Shown: positions 1-9,810, numbered from the stretch's first letter. The stretch: 40,517 nt of DNA from Nemertoderma westbladi (GCA_032718475.1 JAUCBJ010002231.1:1-40517), one strand, 5' to 3'. Numbers and translations are program-made. Notes: a model not told the origin generated them from the sequence alone.

Positions 1-276
1 CTTAACTTTCAATTAATTGCAACCACACGTTACTAATTAATAGTTCATTACTTGGAAATTCGGGTGGGTTAAATGTGTTAAACATAAAAACTAAGGGGAA
101 ATTTAATCTGGCATAATATTAACGGCATAATATTTAATAGTCGGTGATTGTTTCACTACCGGCAAACTTGGAGGCTCGCCCCATAAAAACTCAAATTAAA
201 AACTCAAATAAAATACTATAAGCGACAATCAGATTCATTTAAACTCATCTTACAATCTATTCTTTAACCTTTTCAG

Positions 277-619
277 CTTCGCTTCTCTGAGGAAAAGGAA
301 AAGAGATCTCGAATCCAAGATCCAACAGGGGGTGGTTGGAGGGGGGCTGGGGGGCCAGCAGGGGGGACTGGGGGGTCACCCTGGCGGACTGGGGGGCGGC
401 GGTGGGAACAACGTCGGACTCAGCGGTATCCATAACGACGTATACCAGATAATCACCAGTCTGGGATCCGGGAACCCAGCCGGCATATCGGTACAACAGA
501 TGAAGGACCACCTTCAAGGAAGGACCGAGCCACAGATACGTAAAGCTATTGAATTCCTAAGCGACGAAGGCCACATTTACTCAACTATAGATGACGATCA
601 CTTTAGTTCCTGTGGCTGA
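277..619 (+). CDS. RPA2: RPA2 (RPA32) last coding exon, C-terminal winged-helix domain (partial gene)
   Basis: Replication protein A 32-kDa subunit, part of the heterotrimer that coats single-stranded DNA in replication and repair. Only the last coding exon is in the window. The C-terminal residues, with the signature EGHIYSTIDDDHF just before the TGA at 617-619, match the RPA32 winged-helix domain that binds repair partners such as XPA, UNG2 and SMARCAL1 (known of the family). Upstream lies a glycine-rich linker (about 335-410) made of near-repeats GGLGG. The domain itself runs from about 425. The exon start is inferred from the pyrimidine-rich acceptor ending in CAG at 274-276. The reading from 277 adds a basic stretch (RKRKR) not typical of RPA2, so a downstream AG (for example 328) could be the true acceptor. 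The OB fold and N-terminus lie left of base 1. Confidence 0.88.
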
Positions 620-639
620 CACCCTTTACTCTCGGAGTT

Positions 640-760
640 CATAAACACTTTATATCACTGCCTTCATCTACTCACTCACGGATAAATAAACTCTTTATTT
701 CACTGCCTCCATCAACTCGCGTGCTCATAAACACTTTATTACACCGCATGAAGTTTCGCT
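640..760 (+). repeat. Short tandem repeat in the RPA2 3' flank (about 45 bp, 2.5-3 copies)
   Basis: Three imperfect copies begin near 640, 683 and 727. Each has a core like TAAACACTTTAT or TAAACTCTTTAT followed by CACTGCC and a CATC/ACTC segment; the third copy is truncated. The AATAAA poly(A) signal lies in the second copy. Confidence 0.6.
685..690 (+). terminator. Candidate poly(A) signal of RPA2
   Basis: AATAAA 66 nt after the RPA2 stop codon. No other full AATAAA lies between the stop and this site. Cleavage site not visible. Confidence 0.5.
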
Positions 761-1024
761 ACTCATAAAGAGACAATCGTGAGTTAATAAATTGGCGGTA
801 TTTCTCCCGCCAATATCAGGATTTACTTTATATATCACAGACATATAAATATTAAATTTAACCTATTATATTTTGTTGTATAATTTCATGGAACTTATGA
901 CAGCTCTGTTTATTTACAGTACGTACACAATAACCGTGCAATGTATGGAATGTGAATTGTTTTGAACTGTGAACATATAAATAATGTGCTTTAAATAATA
1001 GCGGATAGATACACGAGGTTTTCG
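761..1024. other. AT-rich spacer, no gene seen
   Basis: No coding frame or RNA signature recognised. It leads into the 25-bp array that starts near 1025. Confidence 0.6.
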
Positions 1025-1780
1025 AACTGTGATTTACTAACTAACTAACTGTGGTTTACTGCTAACTAACTAACTGTGATTTACTGCTAACTAACTAACT
1101 GTGATTTACTGCTAACTAACTAACTGTGATTTACTGCTAACTAACTAACTGTGATTTACTGCTAACTAACTAACTGTGATTTACTGCTAACTAACTAACT
1201 AACTGTGATTTACTGCTAATTAACTAACTGATTTACTGCTAACTAACTAACTGATTTACTGCTAACTAACTAACTGTGATTTACTGCTAACTAACTAACT
1301 GTGATTTACTGCTAACTAACTAACTGTGATTTACTGCTAACTAACTAACTAACTGTGATTTACTGCTAATTAACTAACTGATTTACTGCTAACTAACTAA
1401 CTGATTTACTGCTAACTAACTAACTGTGATTTACTGCTAACTAACTAACTGTGATTTACTGATAACTAACTAACTGTGATTTACTGCTAACTAACTAACT
1501 GTGAATTACTGCTAACTAACTAACTGTGATTTACTGCTAACTAACTAACTAACTAACTAACTGTGATTTACTGCTAACTAACTAACTGTGATTTACTGCT
1601 AACTAATTAACTGTGGTTTACTGCTAACTAACTAACTGTGGTTTACTGCTAACTAACTAGCTGTGGTTTACTGCTAACTAACTAACTAACTGATTTACAG
1701 CTAACTAACTAGCTGTGGTTTACTGCTAACTAACTAACTGTGATTTACTGCTAACTAACTAACTGTGATTTACTGCTAAC
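1025..1780. repeat. 25-bp minisatellite array, segment 1
   Basis: Head-to-tail units of about 25 bp with core GTGATTTACTGC followed by two to five CTAA steps. Variants include GTGGTTTACTGC, units lacking GTG, and longer CTAA runs. The array continues after the hAT-like insertion (3349) and after the retrotransposon (8029). The three segments were therefore one array before the insertions. Confidence 0.95.
1773..1780. other. Left 8-bp target-site duplication of the hAT-like element
   Basis: CTGCTAAC, repeated exactly at 3349-3356 on the other side of the element. Confidence 0.85.
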
Positions 1781-2343
1781 TAGGGATGTCCCGGAATCGA
1801 TATTTTGATTCCGGCCGGAACCGGAACCGGAATTCAACATGCCGGAATATTCCGGCCGGAATTCCGGCCGGAACCGGAATTTTCTATAATTAGTGAAATA
1901 CACTAAATGACCCAGGAAATTTTATGAAACAAATGAATTTTTTTAATTTCTACAGTAAGTTTGTTAATGAGATGAATCAGAACCTTGGGGGAATTAAGGT
2001 GGGTGGAGTGGAGAATGACCTGAGCTGTTTGTTATGGCCTATCGCGTCATTAGGTCCTTTGGTGCAATATCCTGGTGTCTTTAAGGAAAAGAAGCATGTT
2101 ACAGTGACATGTTATTCGAACCAAAACAATAAACGAGGCCACTAGTACATGTTACAGTTTAATTATTGCTGGGAATAAATATATTTATGGTAAGAAATGG
2201 ATTTGCTGTAAATAGAATTGAAACTACTATATTATGCAGCACCTACGACGCAGAACTGAACTAACGACCACTCGCAGGACCTGTACGTGTTGTAATAACG
2301 TTTTATATTTATATTAGTTTTAGGTTAAAAAACCACCCGCTAA

Positions 2344-2688
2344 GGCCCGTGCTCCACTGGTAAGTCTTATGTATAGTCTTAGTCAGAATAAATTATGGAA
2401 CACATTGGTTTCAATGGGAGCGTCTCCACTGGTAAATCGTAAGTTACGACTGTGATTATGTCCCATGTTCCATCTTTTGACATATGAATCATGTGTTATA
2501 TCCGGAAAGATGCCTCTGATTGGTTACTTTGGGTATAAATATGCAGTAAATGTGAGACGCATCATATATTTTTTATCAAATGACTTATGACTTGTGTTAC
2601 CAATGGAGCAAGGAGGCATTCATTTTGACATTCTGACTAAGACAATATCTGAAAACGACTTGCGACTTACCAGTGGAGCACGGGGGCC
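2344..2688. mobile_element. Harbinger-like MITE nested in the hAT-like element
   Basis: Inverted ends: left GGCCCGTGCTCCACTGG..., right ...CCAGTGGAGCACGGGGGCC, differing by a 2-bp indel. They are flanked by TAA on both sides (2341-2343 and 2689-2691). A 3-bp TWA duplication and GGCC-type ends fit the PIF/Harbinger superfamily. Length about 345 bp with no coding frame. An internal motif near 2432 (CTCCACTGGTAA) partly repeats the end sequence. Confidence 0.7.
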
Positions 2689-2934
2689 TAATGATGCATT
2701 TCATAAAATATCTTCAGAACGACAAAGGGTTTAATTAGTTAATGTAAATTAAAAGGGTTATTTTGAATTGAATTGTATATGAATACTACTTAAGTGGTGT
2801 AAGTGTAACAGATGGTGGGACCATTTAGTTTGATTACCAGGTAAAAAATTTTTGGAAATGTGTTACATACCCATCAAGACTGAATTCACTGTAATAAACA
2901 GGGTGGTTGTGAATTTTCCCTCGTTACATAGGTT

Positions 2935-3120
2935 AGTTAGGTTCCACCTTGGTGTAGTGGTTGCATTGAATTCCAATCTATCTGGAGGTCGTGTGTTCGA
3001 TCCCTGTATGTGGGCCAAGGCAGTTTTCGATTCAGCACGAATGGTTTGAAGGGGCTAGCCAGGGGGCATCACTAAATGTTAGCTCTAGCGGTCGAAGAAA
3101 ACTTTATTTCTATACTTTTT
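2935..3120 (+). mobile_element. tRNA-derived SINE (copy 1)
   Basis: An A-box-like block (TTGGTGTAGTGG, about 2949-2960) and a B-box-like block (TGTTCGATCC, about 2994-3003) lie about 35 bp apart, as in the internal Pol III promoter of a tRNA-derived SINE. The body ends in GAAGAAAACT followed by an AT-rich tail. The same head (ACCTTGGTGTAGTG) and tail (GAAGAAAACT) occur at 27845-27935, so this is a dispersed family. Exact ends are uncertain. Confidence 0.65.
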
Positions 3121-3348
3121 TACAAGTGTTGAAAAGTATCTTAAACTAATTGGTAATATTGTTTAAAAAATGTATAAATGTTGATAATAATTTAACAAAC
3201 TAATTGCAGCTATTAAACTAGATATGAACCTTGTAATTCCGGTAAAATTCCGGCCGGAATTGACCACATTCCGGCAATTCCGGCCGGAACCGGAATCGGG
3301 CAAAAACCGCCGGAATTCCGGCCGGAACGGAATTCCGGGACATCCCTA

Positions 3349-3356
3349 CTGCTAAC
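3349..3356. other. Right 8-bp target-site duplication of the hAT-like element
   Basis: CTGCTAAC, same as 1773-1780. The duplication re-reads the middle of the 25-bp unit, so it is not simply the normal repeat period. Confidence 0.85.
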
Positions 3357-3471
3357 TAACTAACTGTGATTTACAGCTAATTAACTAACTGATTTACTGC
3401 TAACTAACTAACTGATTTACTGCTAACTAACTAACTGTGATTTACTGATAACTAACTAACTGTGATTTACT
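3357..3471. repeat. 25-bp minisatellite array, segment 2
   Basis: Continuation of the array between the hAT-like element and the retrotransposon. It ends in GTGATTTACT at 3462-3471, directly before retrotransposon 3' sequence. Confidence 0.9.
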
Positions 3472-3645
3472 TTAGGTATTGCACCACGTAGTTGGTGTAA
3501 ATTTATTTACTAGCTAATAAATAGAACAAATTCACATAGTTGAAAATTATTACAAGAACAAAAATTATTTATAGAGTTACACCAAAAAAAAAAAAAAAAT
3601 CATTAACATCAGTTTCTTCGCGGTCTTGTCTGCACTCGTTGTGGT

Positions 3646-6210
3646 CTATGGCGGTGGGGCAACATCCGCATTCGCATGCACAATGGCTATGTCTGCAACT
3701 GAATTTGTGCAGCGAATGGGTCGTCTAGCAGCCGACCGGTGTCCACGGAGACACATGAGGGCCGACCGCAACAACGCGAAGTTCAACTTTCGCCGAACCC
3801 ATGTGATGCACTCCGCATACCGCGTTTCTCGCTTCTCTGCCAGGCGGTGCGCCAACCGCTTCACCAGATGTATGGCCGAAGGCGCCATACCACCAAACGC
3901 GGAGAATATCAGAGGCGTGAAGGTGGCGTGTTCCACCTCCCTCACTCTTTCCTGATACTTTAGGTTCTTCCGCGCTTCATGGTAAAGGTGGGCTGACGGT
4001 AGGGACATGGCAGCATTAGTTTCTGCCAGTGGATTGAAGACTGAGACGTCCAGGAACGTCTTCTGGAACCGATTGCCCCAGAAGCCGCTCACTGAGACGT
4101 CCAATCTCGCCAGCTGGTCCGTTGAAGTGCTGCGGTGTTCAAACTGCTCGCCCGTTAGCGGTTGGAGGACTGGCTCCACAGCCACATTATGTGACACCTC
4201 CGTCAGAGCATCAGCGACAAAGTCCCGGATCTCGTTGTGCCTGATGGAAGGAAATCCTCCAGTGGGGCACGACAGAACGTGGGTAGGAGAAAATCGCTCC
4301 CCACAGACACAACGAGACGGTAGAGACTTTGGCATCCACCCATAACGGAGGCACAGGGCATCCCTGAATTCACCCTTGTCCAGGTGGGTGTCCTGGAGGA
4401 TGAGTGGCTTGGTGTTGAGCCAGATAGAAGCGCCCTTTTCGGTGGTCAGTCCGTGGAGCCGCCGCTGGGGAGGAGATAATATTCCCACCACTTCCTCTCT
4501 CTTTTCCATCGACTGGAGCAGCGCCTCTACCTTCAACCTGCCCACCACCTCCTTTTGTTTCTCCCGGACCTGCGCCATTGTATCTGGTGTGGCGCTGATG
4601 AATGGCTCACAGACCCGAAGGGAGCTGGTATACTGATGTGACAGGTCAGTGGGCACCGGAATGCCGATACCCCCGTCACGGACTGGCAGGGAAAGTAACA
4701 GGCGTTCCTCTTTTGAGATGGCTGGCCGATCGGTGAGACGGCAAAGGAATCGATTTACAGCTTCCTCCAACAGGGTGAGATGGGCTGGCGCGGTGGATAC
4801 AACACGGGTGATGAACCGCCACCGACAGGCAAGGCCAAACGCGAGGCCCGCGTACGCACAGTGGGGGTCCACTGCTGCCACCCCCGCGAGACGATCCACT
4901 TCCATAGCGAACTCCTGAGCCTTCTCTTCTAGGGACGTGGTGCGATACTCCTCAGTGCCAACAACCCCGCCGAGTAGCTCATGGCCTGTCGTATTGATGG
5001 CGACACCAGTATTGGCGAAAAGAATCTCAGCCTCTTCCAACATTGCTGGTTTCACTGTGAGGTGACACTTGGATGGGAAGTAGCCGAAGAGAGGACCCCT
5101 TGTGGTAGCGACCTCTAGGAAGGCCCGTAGGTCAGTGAGTTTTCCTGCCGCATTGCCATCATCTGCATACCACCGCTGTGTGGCCTTGCTTGCACGTCCC
5201 AACTCAGCTAATAGTGGCATAATGGAGCACCCATACATCGCCATGGCAATGGGGTCACCCTGTGTGGTCCCCTCTTCAGAGAGCAAAGTCTCCCCTCCCA
5301 CAAAGAGTCGAGCTGGTTCGCTGTAGCAATTGGTGACTACGGTGAGAAGGGCAGGGCAGACAACTCCAATATTGTGGAGAGCGGCCGAACGGTTCAGTAC
5401 GTTGAAGGCGTTTGTAGCGTCTATCTGTAGAACCCCGTCACAGTCGTCCGAGTCCCACTCCATCGTGAGGCTGTGGATGGCGAATTCAATGCCAGCCTTC
5501 TGACCCAGGCAGAGTTGGTTGTTCCCACCGACAGACTCAAGATCCTGACGGATACAATGGGTGATAGATTTACCTATGACGCGGCGCAACACCTCACCTA
5601 TCCCTATGGGTCTGACGCCCGGGTTTTTGTCCAGTGCAATAAGTCTGGCAGACAGTAGCGCAGATAGAGACCCCTGAGAAGTCTTGGTCTGTGAGAGTTG
5701 TTTCGCCAAGTCTGCGATCCTCTCACCCAGCTCGGAAGACTGTGTCCGAAACCGGGTAAGGAGGTGCTTCCAACCCTGAACATCAACTCCCGATGGACCC
5801 GCGGCGTTTCCCTTCATTCTAAGCAAGCTCCCAAGGATGAGCTTCCCATCGATCGCCTCAAACACAACAGACTCAACACAGTGGTGCTGTGGCGCCTCAG
5901 GGAAGTGCGATAGCAGGGTCGACTCGTCTGCGGGCTGCGCTGGAGGATGTTTCGCTCGCAGAACATCCCGGACCACCTTGGTTTTCCCATCTTTGTCCGT
6001 GAATGAGTCATTCAGACTCAGTGGAGAACCGCGGTGTAACTGTCCAAGAACTCTCGTCGCCGCCGAAATATTCCCAGTCAGCATGTGGCGGGTGAACGCC
6101 TTCTGGAGTGCTATGTCCTGAGAGGCTGGGGGTCGTCGCTTAGGAAGGTGTGTCTGAATGGCCCTGGCCTCCACCATGAGTTCGTCAAATTTTGCTTCCC
6201 TCCAGCTCAC
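3646..6210 (-). CDS. Retrotransposon reverse transcriptase with C-terminal Zn/RLE-like domain
   Basis: 854 codons open on the - strand. The first codon used here is a GTG inside a longer domain, so the true start is upstream in another frame. RT motifs visible: motif A LQIDATNAFN (about 261-270), motif B EEGTTQGDP (about 312-320) and motif C YADDG (348-352). The C-terminus has a C-x-C...H...C cluster (CVCGERFSPTHVLSC, about 634-648), then RHNEIRD (657-663), an EP pair (679-680), RLDV (702-705) and FLDVSVF (719-725). This order resembles the CCHC plus PD-(D/E)XK restriction-like endonuclease of R2-type elements. The frame is uninterrupted, so the copy is young or recently active. The join to the upstream conserved linker is broken by a frame change near 6200-6260. 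Confidence 0.85.
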   Translation of the reverse strand: MSWREAKFDELMVEARAIQTHLPKRRPPASQDIALQKAFTRHMLTGNISAATRVLGQLHRGSPLSLNDSFTDKDGKTKVVRDVLRAKHPPAQPADESTLLSHFPEAPQHHCVESVVFEAIDGKLILGSLLRMKGNAAGPSGVDVQGWKHLLTRFRTQSSELGERIADLAKQLSQTKTSQGSLSALLSARLIALDKNPGVRPIGIGEVLRRVIGKSITHCIRQDLESVGGNNQLCLGQKAGIEFAIHSLTMEWDSDDCDGVLQIDATNAFNVLNRSAALHNIGVVCPALLTVVTNCYSEPARLFVGGETLLSEEGTTQGDPIAMAMYGCSIMPLLAELGRASKATQRWYADDGNAAGKLTDLRAFLEVATTRGPLFGYFPSKCHLTVKPAMLEEAEILFANTGVAINTTGHELLGGVVGTEEYRTTSLEEKAQEFAMEVDRLAGVAAVDPHCAYAGLAFGLACRWRFITRVVSTAPAHLTLLEEAVNRFLCRLTDRPAISKEERLLLSLPVRDGGIGIPVPTDLSHQYTSSLRVCEPFISATPDTMAQVREKQKEVVGRLKVEALLQSMEKREEVVGILSPPQRRLHGLTTEKGASIWLNTKPLILQDTHLDKGEFRDALCLRYGWMPKSLPSRCVCGERFSPTHVLSCPTGGFPSIRHNEIRDFVADALTEVSHNVAVEPVLQPLTGEQFEHRSTSTDQLARLDVSVSGFWGNRFQKTFLDVSVFNPLAETNAAMSLPSAHLYHEARKNLKYQERVREVEHATFTPLIFSAFGGMAPSAIHLVKRLAHRLAEKRETRYAECITWVRRKLNFALLRSALMCLRGHRSAARRPIRCTNSVADIAIVHANADVAPPP

Positions 6211-7444
6211 TAGACGGCATGTGCCGGTGTGTGGCCGTGGTGGAAGACCGACTGGGTTTCTGTAAGAGGAGAGCTGGCAATATCATCACTGCCGTGAGGG
6301 CGACCTCATGTAGGGGATTGTCACTGATTGCCAGCGCCAACAACCGAGAAATCTCTGCCACCAATTCTCTACCCACGGCCCCCTGAGGAACCAGGAATAG
6401 GTTTGGCCTCCAGTGTACTATGCTGTTGTACACTGTGTTGATTGACTCTATTATTTGGTGCCTGGGCAAGGATTCATTGAACCATACCGCGGAGTCGACT
6501 CGACTTGTTGAAGTGAGTCCAACACTGGACAGGGAGGATGGCAGAGGTCGACCGATAGATGCCGAGGGTGCCAACTGGACTGGTGGGGGACCTGGCTGGA
6601 TCGCTGGGGGACCCGACCGGACTGAAGGGGGACCCGACTGGTCTGAAGGGGGACCCGACTGGACTGCTGGGGGACCCGACTGGACTCCTGAGGGACCCGA
6701 CTGGTCTGATGGGGGACCTGACTGGACTGCTGGGGGACCCGACTGGACTCCTGAGGGACCCGACTGGTCTGAAGGGGGACCCAACTGGACTGCTGGGGGA
6801 CCCGACTGGACTGATGGGGGACCCGACTGGTCTGAAGGGGGACCCGACTGGACTGCTGGGGGACCCGACTGGACTCCTGAGGGACCCGACTGGTCTGATG
6901 GGGGACCCGACTGGTCTGAAGGGGGACCCGACTGGACTGCTGGGGGACCCGACTGGACTCCTGAGGGACCCGACTGGTCTGATGGGGGACCCGACTGGAC
7001 TGCTGGGGGACCCGACTGGACTCCTGAGGGACCCGACTGGTCTGAAGGGGGACCCGACTGGACTGCTGGGGGACCCGACTGGACTCCTGAGGGACCCGAC
7101 TGGTCTGATGGGGGACCCAACTGATCTGCTGGGGGACCCGACTGGACTGATGGGGGACCCGACTGGGACTGCTGGGCGATCCGACTGGACTGGACATATG
7201 GGGGACCCGACTGGACTGATGGGGGACCCGACTGGACTGCTGGGCGCACCGACTGGACTGATGAGGGACCCAACTGGACTGATGGGGGACCCGACTGGAC
7301 TGCTGGGCGCACCGACTGGACTGCAGGGGGACCCGACTGGACTGAAGGGGGACCAGACTGGACTGCTGAGGGAACGGACTGGACTGCTCGGGGATCTGAA
7401 AAGTTCGGGGTCTGAAGTATAACGTCTTTAACTGCTGACCCCAA
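6185..7444 (-). pseudogene. Retrotransposon middle region in a shifted frame (repeat plus conserved linker)
   Basis: This frame reads the 21-bp minisatellite as a seven-residue repeat like QSGPPAV. Then from about 6480 it enters unique sequence with SIVHWRPNLFLVP and ALLLQKP, a segment I recognise as the conserved block just upstream of RT in this retrotransposon family. It stops at 6185 inside the RT domain's N-terminal helix, which continues in the other frame. Both the Cys-rich N-terminus and RT are in a frame different from this block, so the copy has at least two frame disruptions unless frameshifting is used. Confidence 0.6.
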
Positions 7445-7851
7445 AGCAGACCCTTAACGGGGCTCCGAATCCTAGATATGATGGCACTGGCCCTCGCTCG
7501 TGCTGCGCCCGGAGACCAAACTGGAGAGTTAAATGATGCTGACGCACTGGCAGCTAGCGGATTATCCTGGACGATCGGGGATCCACCCAGTATAGTTTCG
7601 TCCTGATCCATCAATGTATCGTCCGCTGGACTTTCCAAAGCAGCGCAAGAGTTAAGCGGCTGTGAGACTGACGGCTGGGAGAACGAAGGTCGTTCGTGGC
7701 GATCCGGTAGAGGTTGAGAGGAAGGGTGCTGGCTGTTCTCGCAATTACCGTTTCTTCCTGGGGCACACGATAAGCACCGCAAGCTATTCCTGACGCATAT
7801 ACATTTCTTGCAGCGCCCGGACCGTCCATTGCAGCCACAACAAGCTGCCAT
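6451..7851 (-). pseudogene. Retrotransposon N-terminal ORF with Cys-rich (CXC-like) domain
   Basis: The ATG at 7851 is chosen because the cysteine cluster follows at once; a GTG-initiated reading from 7926 is not expected in a eukaryote. The first ~40 residues hold a C-x-C...C-x-x-C-x-C...C-x-x-C...C pattern (CKKCICVRNSLRCLSC), similar to tesmin/CXC zinc-binding modules seen at the N-terminus of this retrotransposon type. It probably binds nucleic acid (inference). After a low-complexity Ser/Pro region it reads the minisatellite as SSRVPQQ repeats and stops at 6451. The conserved linker follows in another frame, so the protein is interrupted. Confidence 0.6.
6567..7395. repeat. 21-bp coding minisatellite inside the retrotransposon
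   Basis: About 39 units of 21 bp (+ strand core GACCCGACTGGACTG). Runs of three subtypes, ending in GCTGGG, CCTGAG or GATGGGG/GAAGGGG, form a loose 63-bp higher-order repeat around 6660-7120. Because 21 is a multiple of 3, three frames on each strand stay open. Two irregular units near 7160-7200 (22 and 26 bp) cancel each other's frame effect. Confidence 0.9.
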
Positions 7852-8028
7852 CAAAACGCCGGCTGCAGTGACGCGTTCACTCGAATAGAGAGGCGACACA
7901 ATCAGAAATATATAATTTGGCGCCACAAAGTCTGACAGTTGTCAAGGCAGTAGTCAGTACAGCAGTACAGTTCAGGTAGTGTTCAGGAGGCAGTGCAGTG
8001 CAGTACGTACTCACACTCACAGTACGTA

Positions 8029-9361
8029 CTGTGATTTACTGCTAACTAACTAACTGTGAATTACTGCTAACTAACTAACTGTGATTTACTGCTAACTAAC
8101 TAACTGTGAATTACTGCTAACTAACTAACTGTGATTTACTGCTAACTAACTAACTGTGGTTTACTGCTAACTAACTAACTGTGATTTACTGCTAACTAAT
8201 TAACTGTGGTTTACTGCTAACTAACTAACTGTGGTTTACTGCTAACTAACTAACTAACTAACTGTGGTTTACTGCTAACTAACTAACTAACTAACTGTGA
8301 TTTACTGCTAACTAACTAACTGATTTACTGCTAACTAACTAACTAACTAACTGTGGTTTACTGCTAACTAACTAACTAACTAACTGTGATTTACTGCTAA
8401 CTAACTAACTGATTTACTGCTAACTAACTAACTGTGGTTTACTACTAACTAACTAACTGTGGTTTACTGCTAACTAACTAACTGTGATTTACTGCTAACT
8501 AACTAACTGTGATTTACTGCTAACTAACTAACTGTGATTTACTGATAACTAACTAACTGTGATTTACTGCTAACTAACTAACTGTGAATTACTGCTAACT
8601 AACTAACTGTGATTTACTGCTAACTAATTAACTGTGGTTTACTGCTAACTAACTAACTGTGGTTTACTGCTAACTAACTAGCTGTGATTTACTGCTAACT
8701 AACTAACTGTGATTTACTGCTAACTAACTAACTGTGATTTACAGCTAACTAATTAACTGTGGTTTACTGCTAACTAACTAACTGTGGTTTACTGCTAACT
8801 AACTAACTGTGGTTTACTGCTAACTAACTAACTGTGATTTACTGCTAACTAACTAACTGTGATTTACAGCTAACTAATTAACTGTGGTTTACTGCTAACT
8901 AACTAACTGTGGTTTACTGCTAACTAACTAACTGTGGTTTACTGCTAACTAACTAACTGTGATTTACTGCTAACTAACTAACTGTGATTTACTGCTAACT
9001 AACTAACTGTGATTTACAGCTAACTAATTAACTGTGGTTTACTGCTAACTAACTAACTGTGGTTTACTGCTAACTAACTAACTGTGGTTTACTGCTAACT
9101 AACTAACTGTGATTTACTGCTAACTAACTAACTGTGATTTACTGCTAACTAACTAACTGTGATTTACTGCTAACTAACTAACTGTGGTTTACTGCTAACT
9201 AACTAACTGTGGTTTACTGCTAACTAACTAACTGTGATTTACTGCTAACTAATTAACTGTGGTTTACTGCTAACTAACTAACTGTGGTTTACTGCTAACT
9301 AACTAACTGTGGTTTACTGCTAACTAACTAACTGTGATTTACTGCTAACTAACTAATTAAC
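8029..9361. repeat. 25-bp minisatellite array, segment 3
   Basis: Same unit as at 1025-1780, about 50 copies, with GTGATTTACTGC and GTGGTTTACTGC subtypes alternating in blocks. One block containing ACAGCTAACTAATTAAC recurs about every 125-150 bp between 8740 and 9030, pointing to recent block duplication. Confidence 0.95.
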
Positions 9362-9784
9362 TACACCCATTGATTTCAAATGGAACAGTAATGACTCCCA
9401 AAATCACATGCGACTGTCGACCTTTCGTTAAGGAGTTTGAATTTCGCGCTAAACCATATCCTATTGGTTAATATTTATTATGTCAATAATCAATAACCAA
9501 TTGGTTATAATCGATAATTAAGACATGTTCTAAGGTCTAAAAATTACGCAGTTTTCTGCAGTGATAATTAGAAAATAGTTAAGAATTATAGATATATTTA
9601 GTTATTTAAATATATTTATTCTATTAACTAATAATTTTATTAAATTAGTGGAATATTTAAATAGCTGTATCTCAAAAACTAAAAGTCGTACAGTGATGCA
9701 GATTTCACCATTAAAATCACCGTAAAATTATGTATTAGATAAAATTAAAAATAAAAAACGTCCAAATTTTACCCTTCTCGGTGA
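9362..9784. other. AT-rich non-coding segment (probably RSPH intron 6)
   Basis: No coding similarity seen on either strand. It contains a small imperfect inverted repeat around 9471-9505 (TTGGTTA ... TAACCAA). If the RSPH gene continues leftwards this is intronic. Confidence 0.5.
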
Positions 9785-9810
9785 CCCCCCCCCCCCCCCC
9801 CCCCCCCCCC
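9785..9810. repeat. Poly(C) run of 26
   Basis: An uninterrupted C run lying 60 bp from the exon 6 donor. Length is likely unstable, and assembly may be unreliable at this point. Confidence 0.9.

Larger units (their letters stand above)
1781..3348. mobile_element. Non-autonomous hAT-like DNA transposon with terminal inverted repeats
   Basis: The ends are inverted copies beginning TAGGGATGTCCCGGAAT (1781) and ending ATTCCGGGACATCCCTA (3348). The element is flanked by an exact 8-bp duplication, CTGCTAAC, at 1773-1780 and 3349-3356. Removing the element plus one copy restores the normal 25-bp array phase. An 8-bp duplication and a (C/T)AGGG terminus are typical of hAT elements. About 100 bp inside each end are dense GGCCGGAA / TTCCGGCC palindromes. 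No transposase frame is present: the longest open frames are 73 and 65 codons and look random. The element carries two younger-looking guests, a Harbinger-like MITE (2344-2688) and a SINE (about 2935-3120). Confidence 0.85.
3472..8028 (-). mobile_element. Non-LTR retrotransposon with RT and restriction-like endonuclease-type C-terminus
   Basis: A near full-length element inserted in the 25-bp array. Reading on the - strand it has a 5' leader (8028 to 7852) with two AGTACGTACT palindromes, a Cys-rich N-terminal region (from 7851), a 21-bp minisatellite coding for proline/serine/glutamine repeats, a conserved linker (about 6400-6210), a reverse transcriptase and a C-terminal zinc/endonuclease-like domain ending at 3646, and a 3' trailer of about 175 bp. 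There is no LTR and no terminal poly(A) on its sense strand; instead a run of T lies inside the trailer. The array sequence ACTGTGATTTACT is found on both flanks, which could be a target duplication or just the repeat. The lineage (R2-like RLE clade) is inferred. Confidence 0.8.

Noticed and set aside
1924-2145. 73-codon frame in the hAT-like element as a transposase remnant
   Set aside because: No hAT transposase motif recognised; element looks non-autonomous.
6420-7422. + strand frames of 234 and 287 codons (GPDWTPE / GDPTGLL repeats)
   Set aside because: Antisense reading of the 21-bp minisatellite in the retrotransposon; no unique domain.
8029-9361. CRISPR array or regularly spaced repeat locus
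   Set aside because: Units are contiguous without unique spacers, and the window is clearly eukaryotic.
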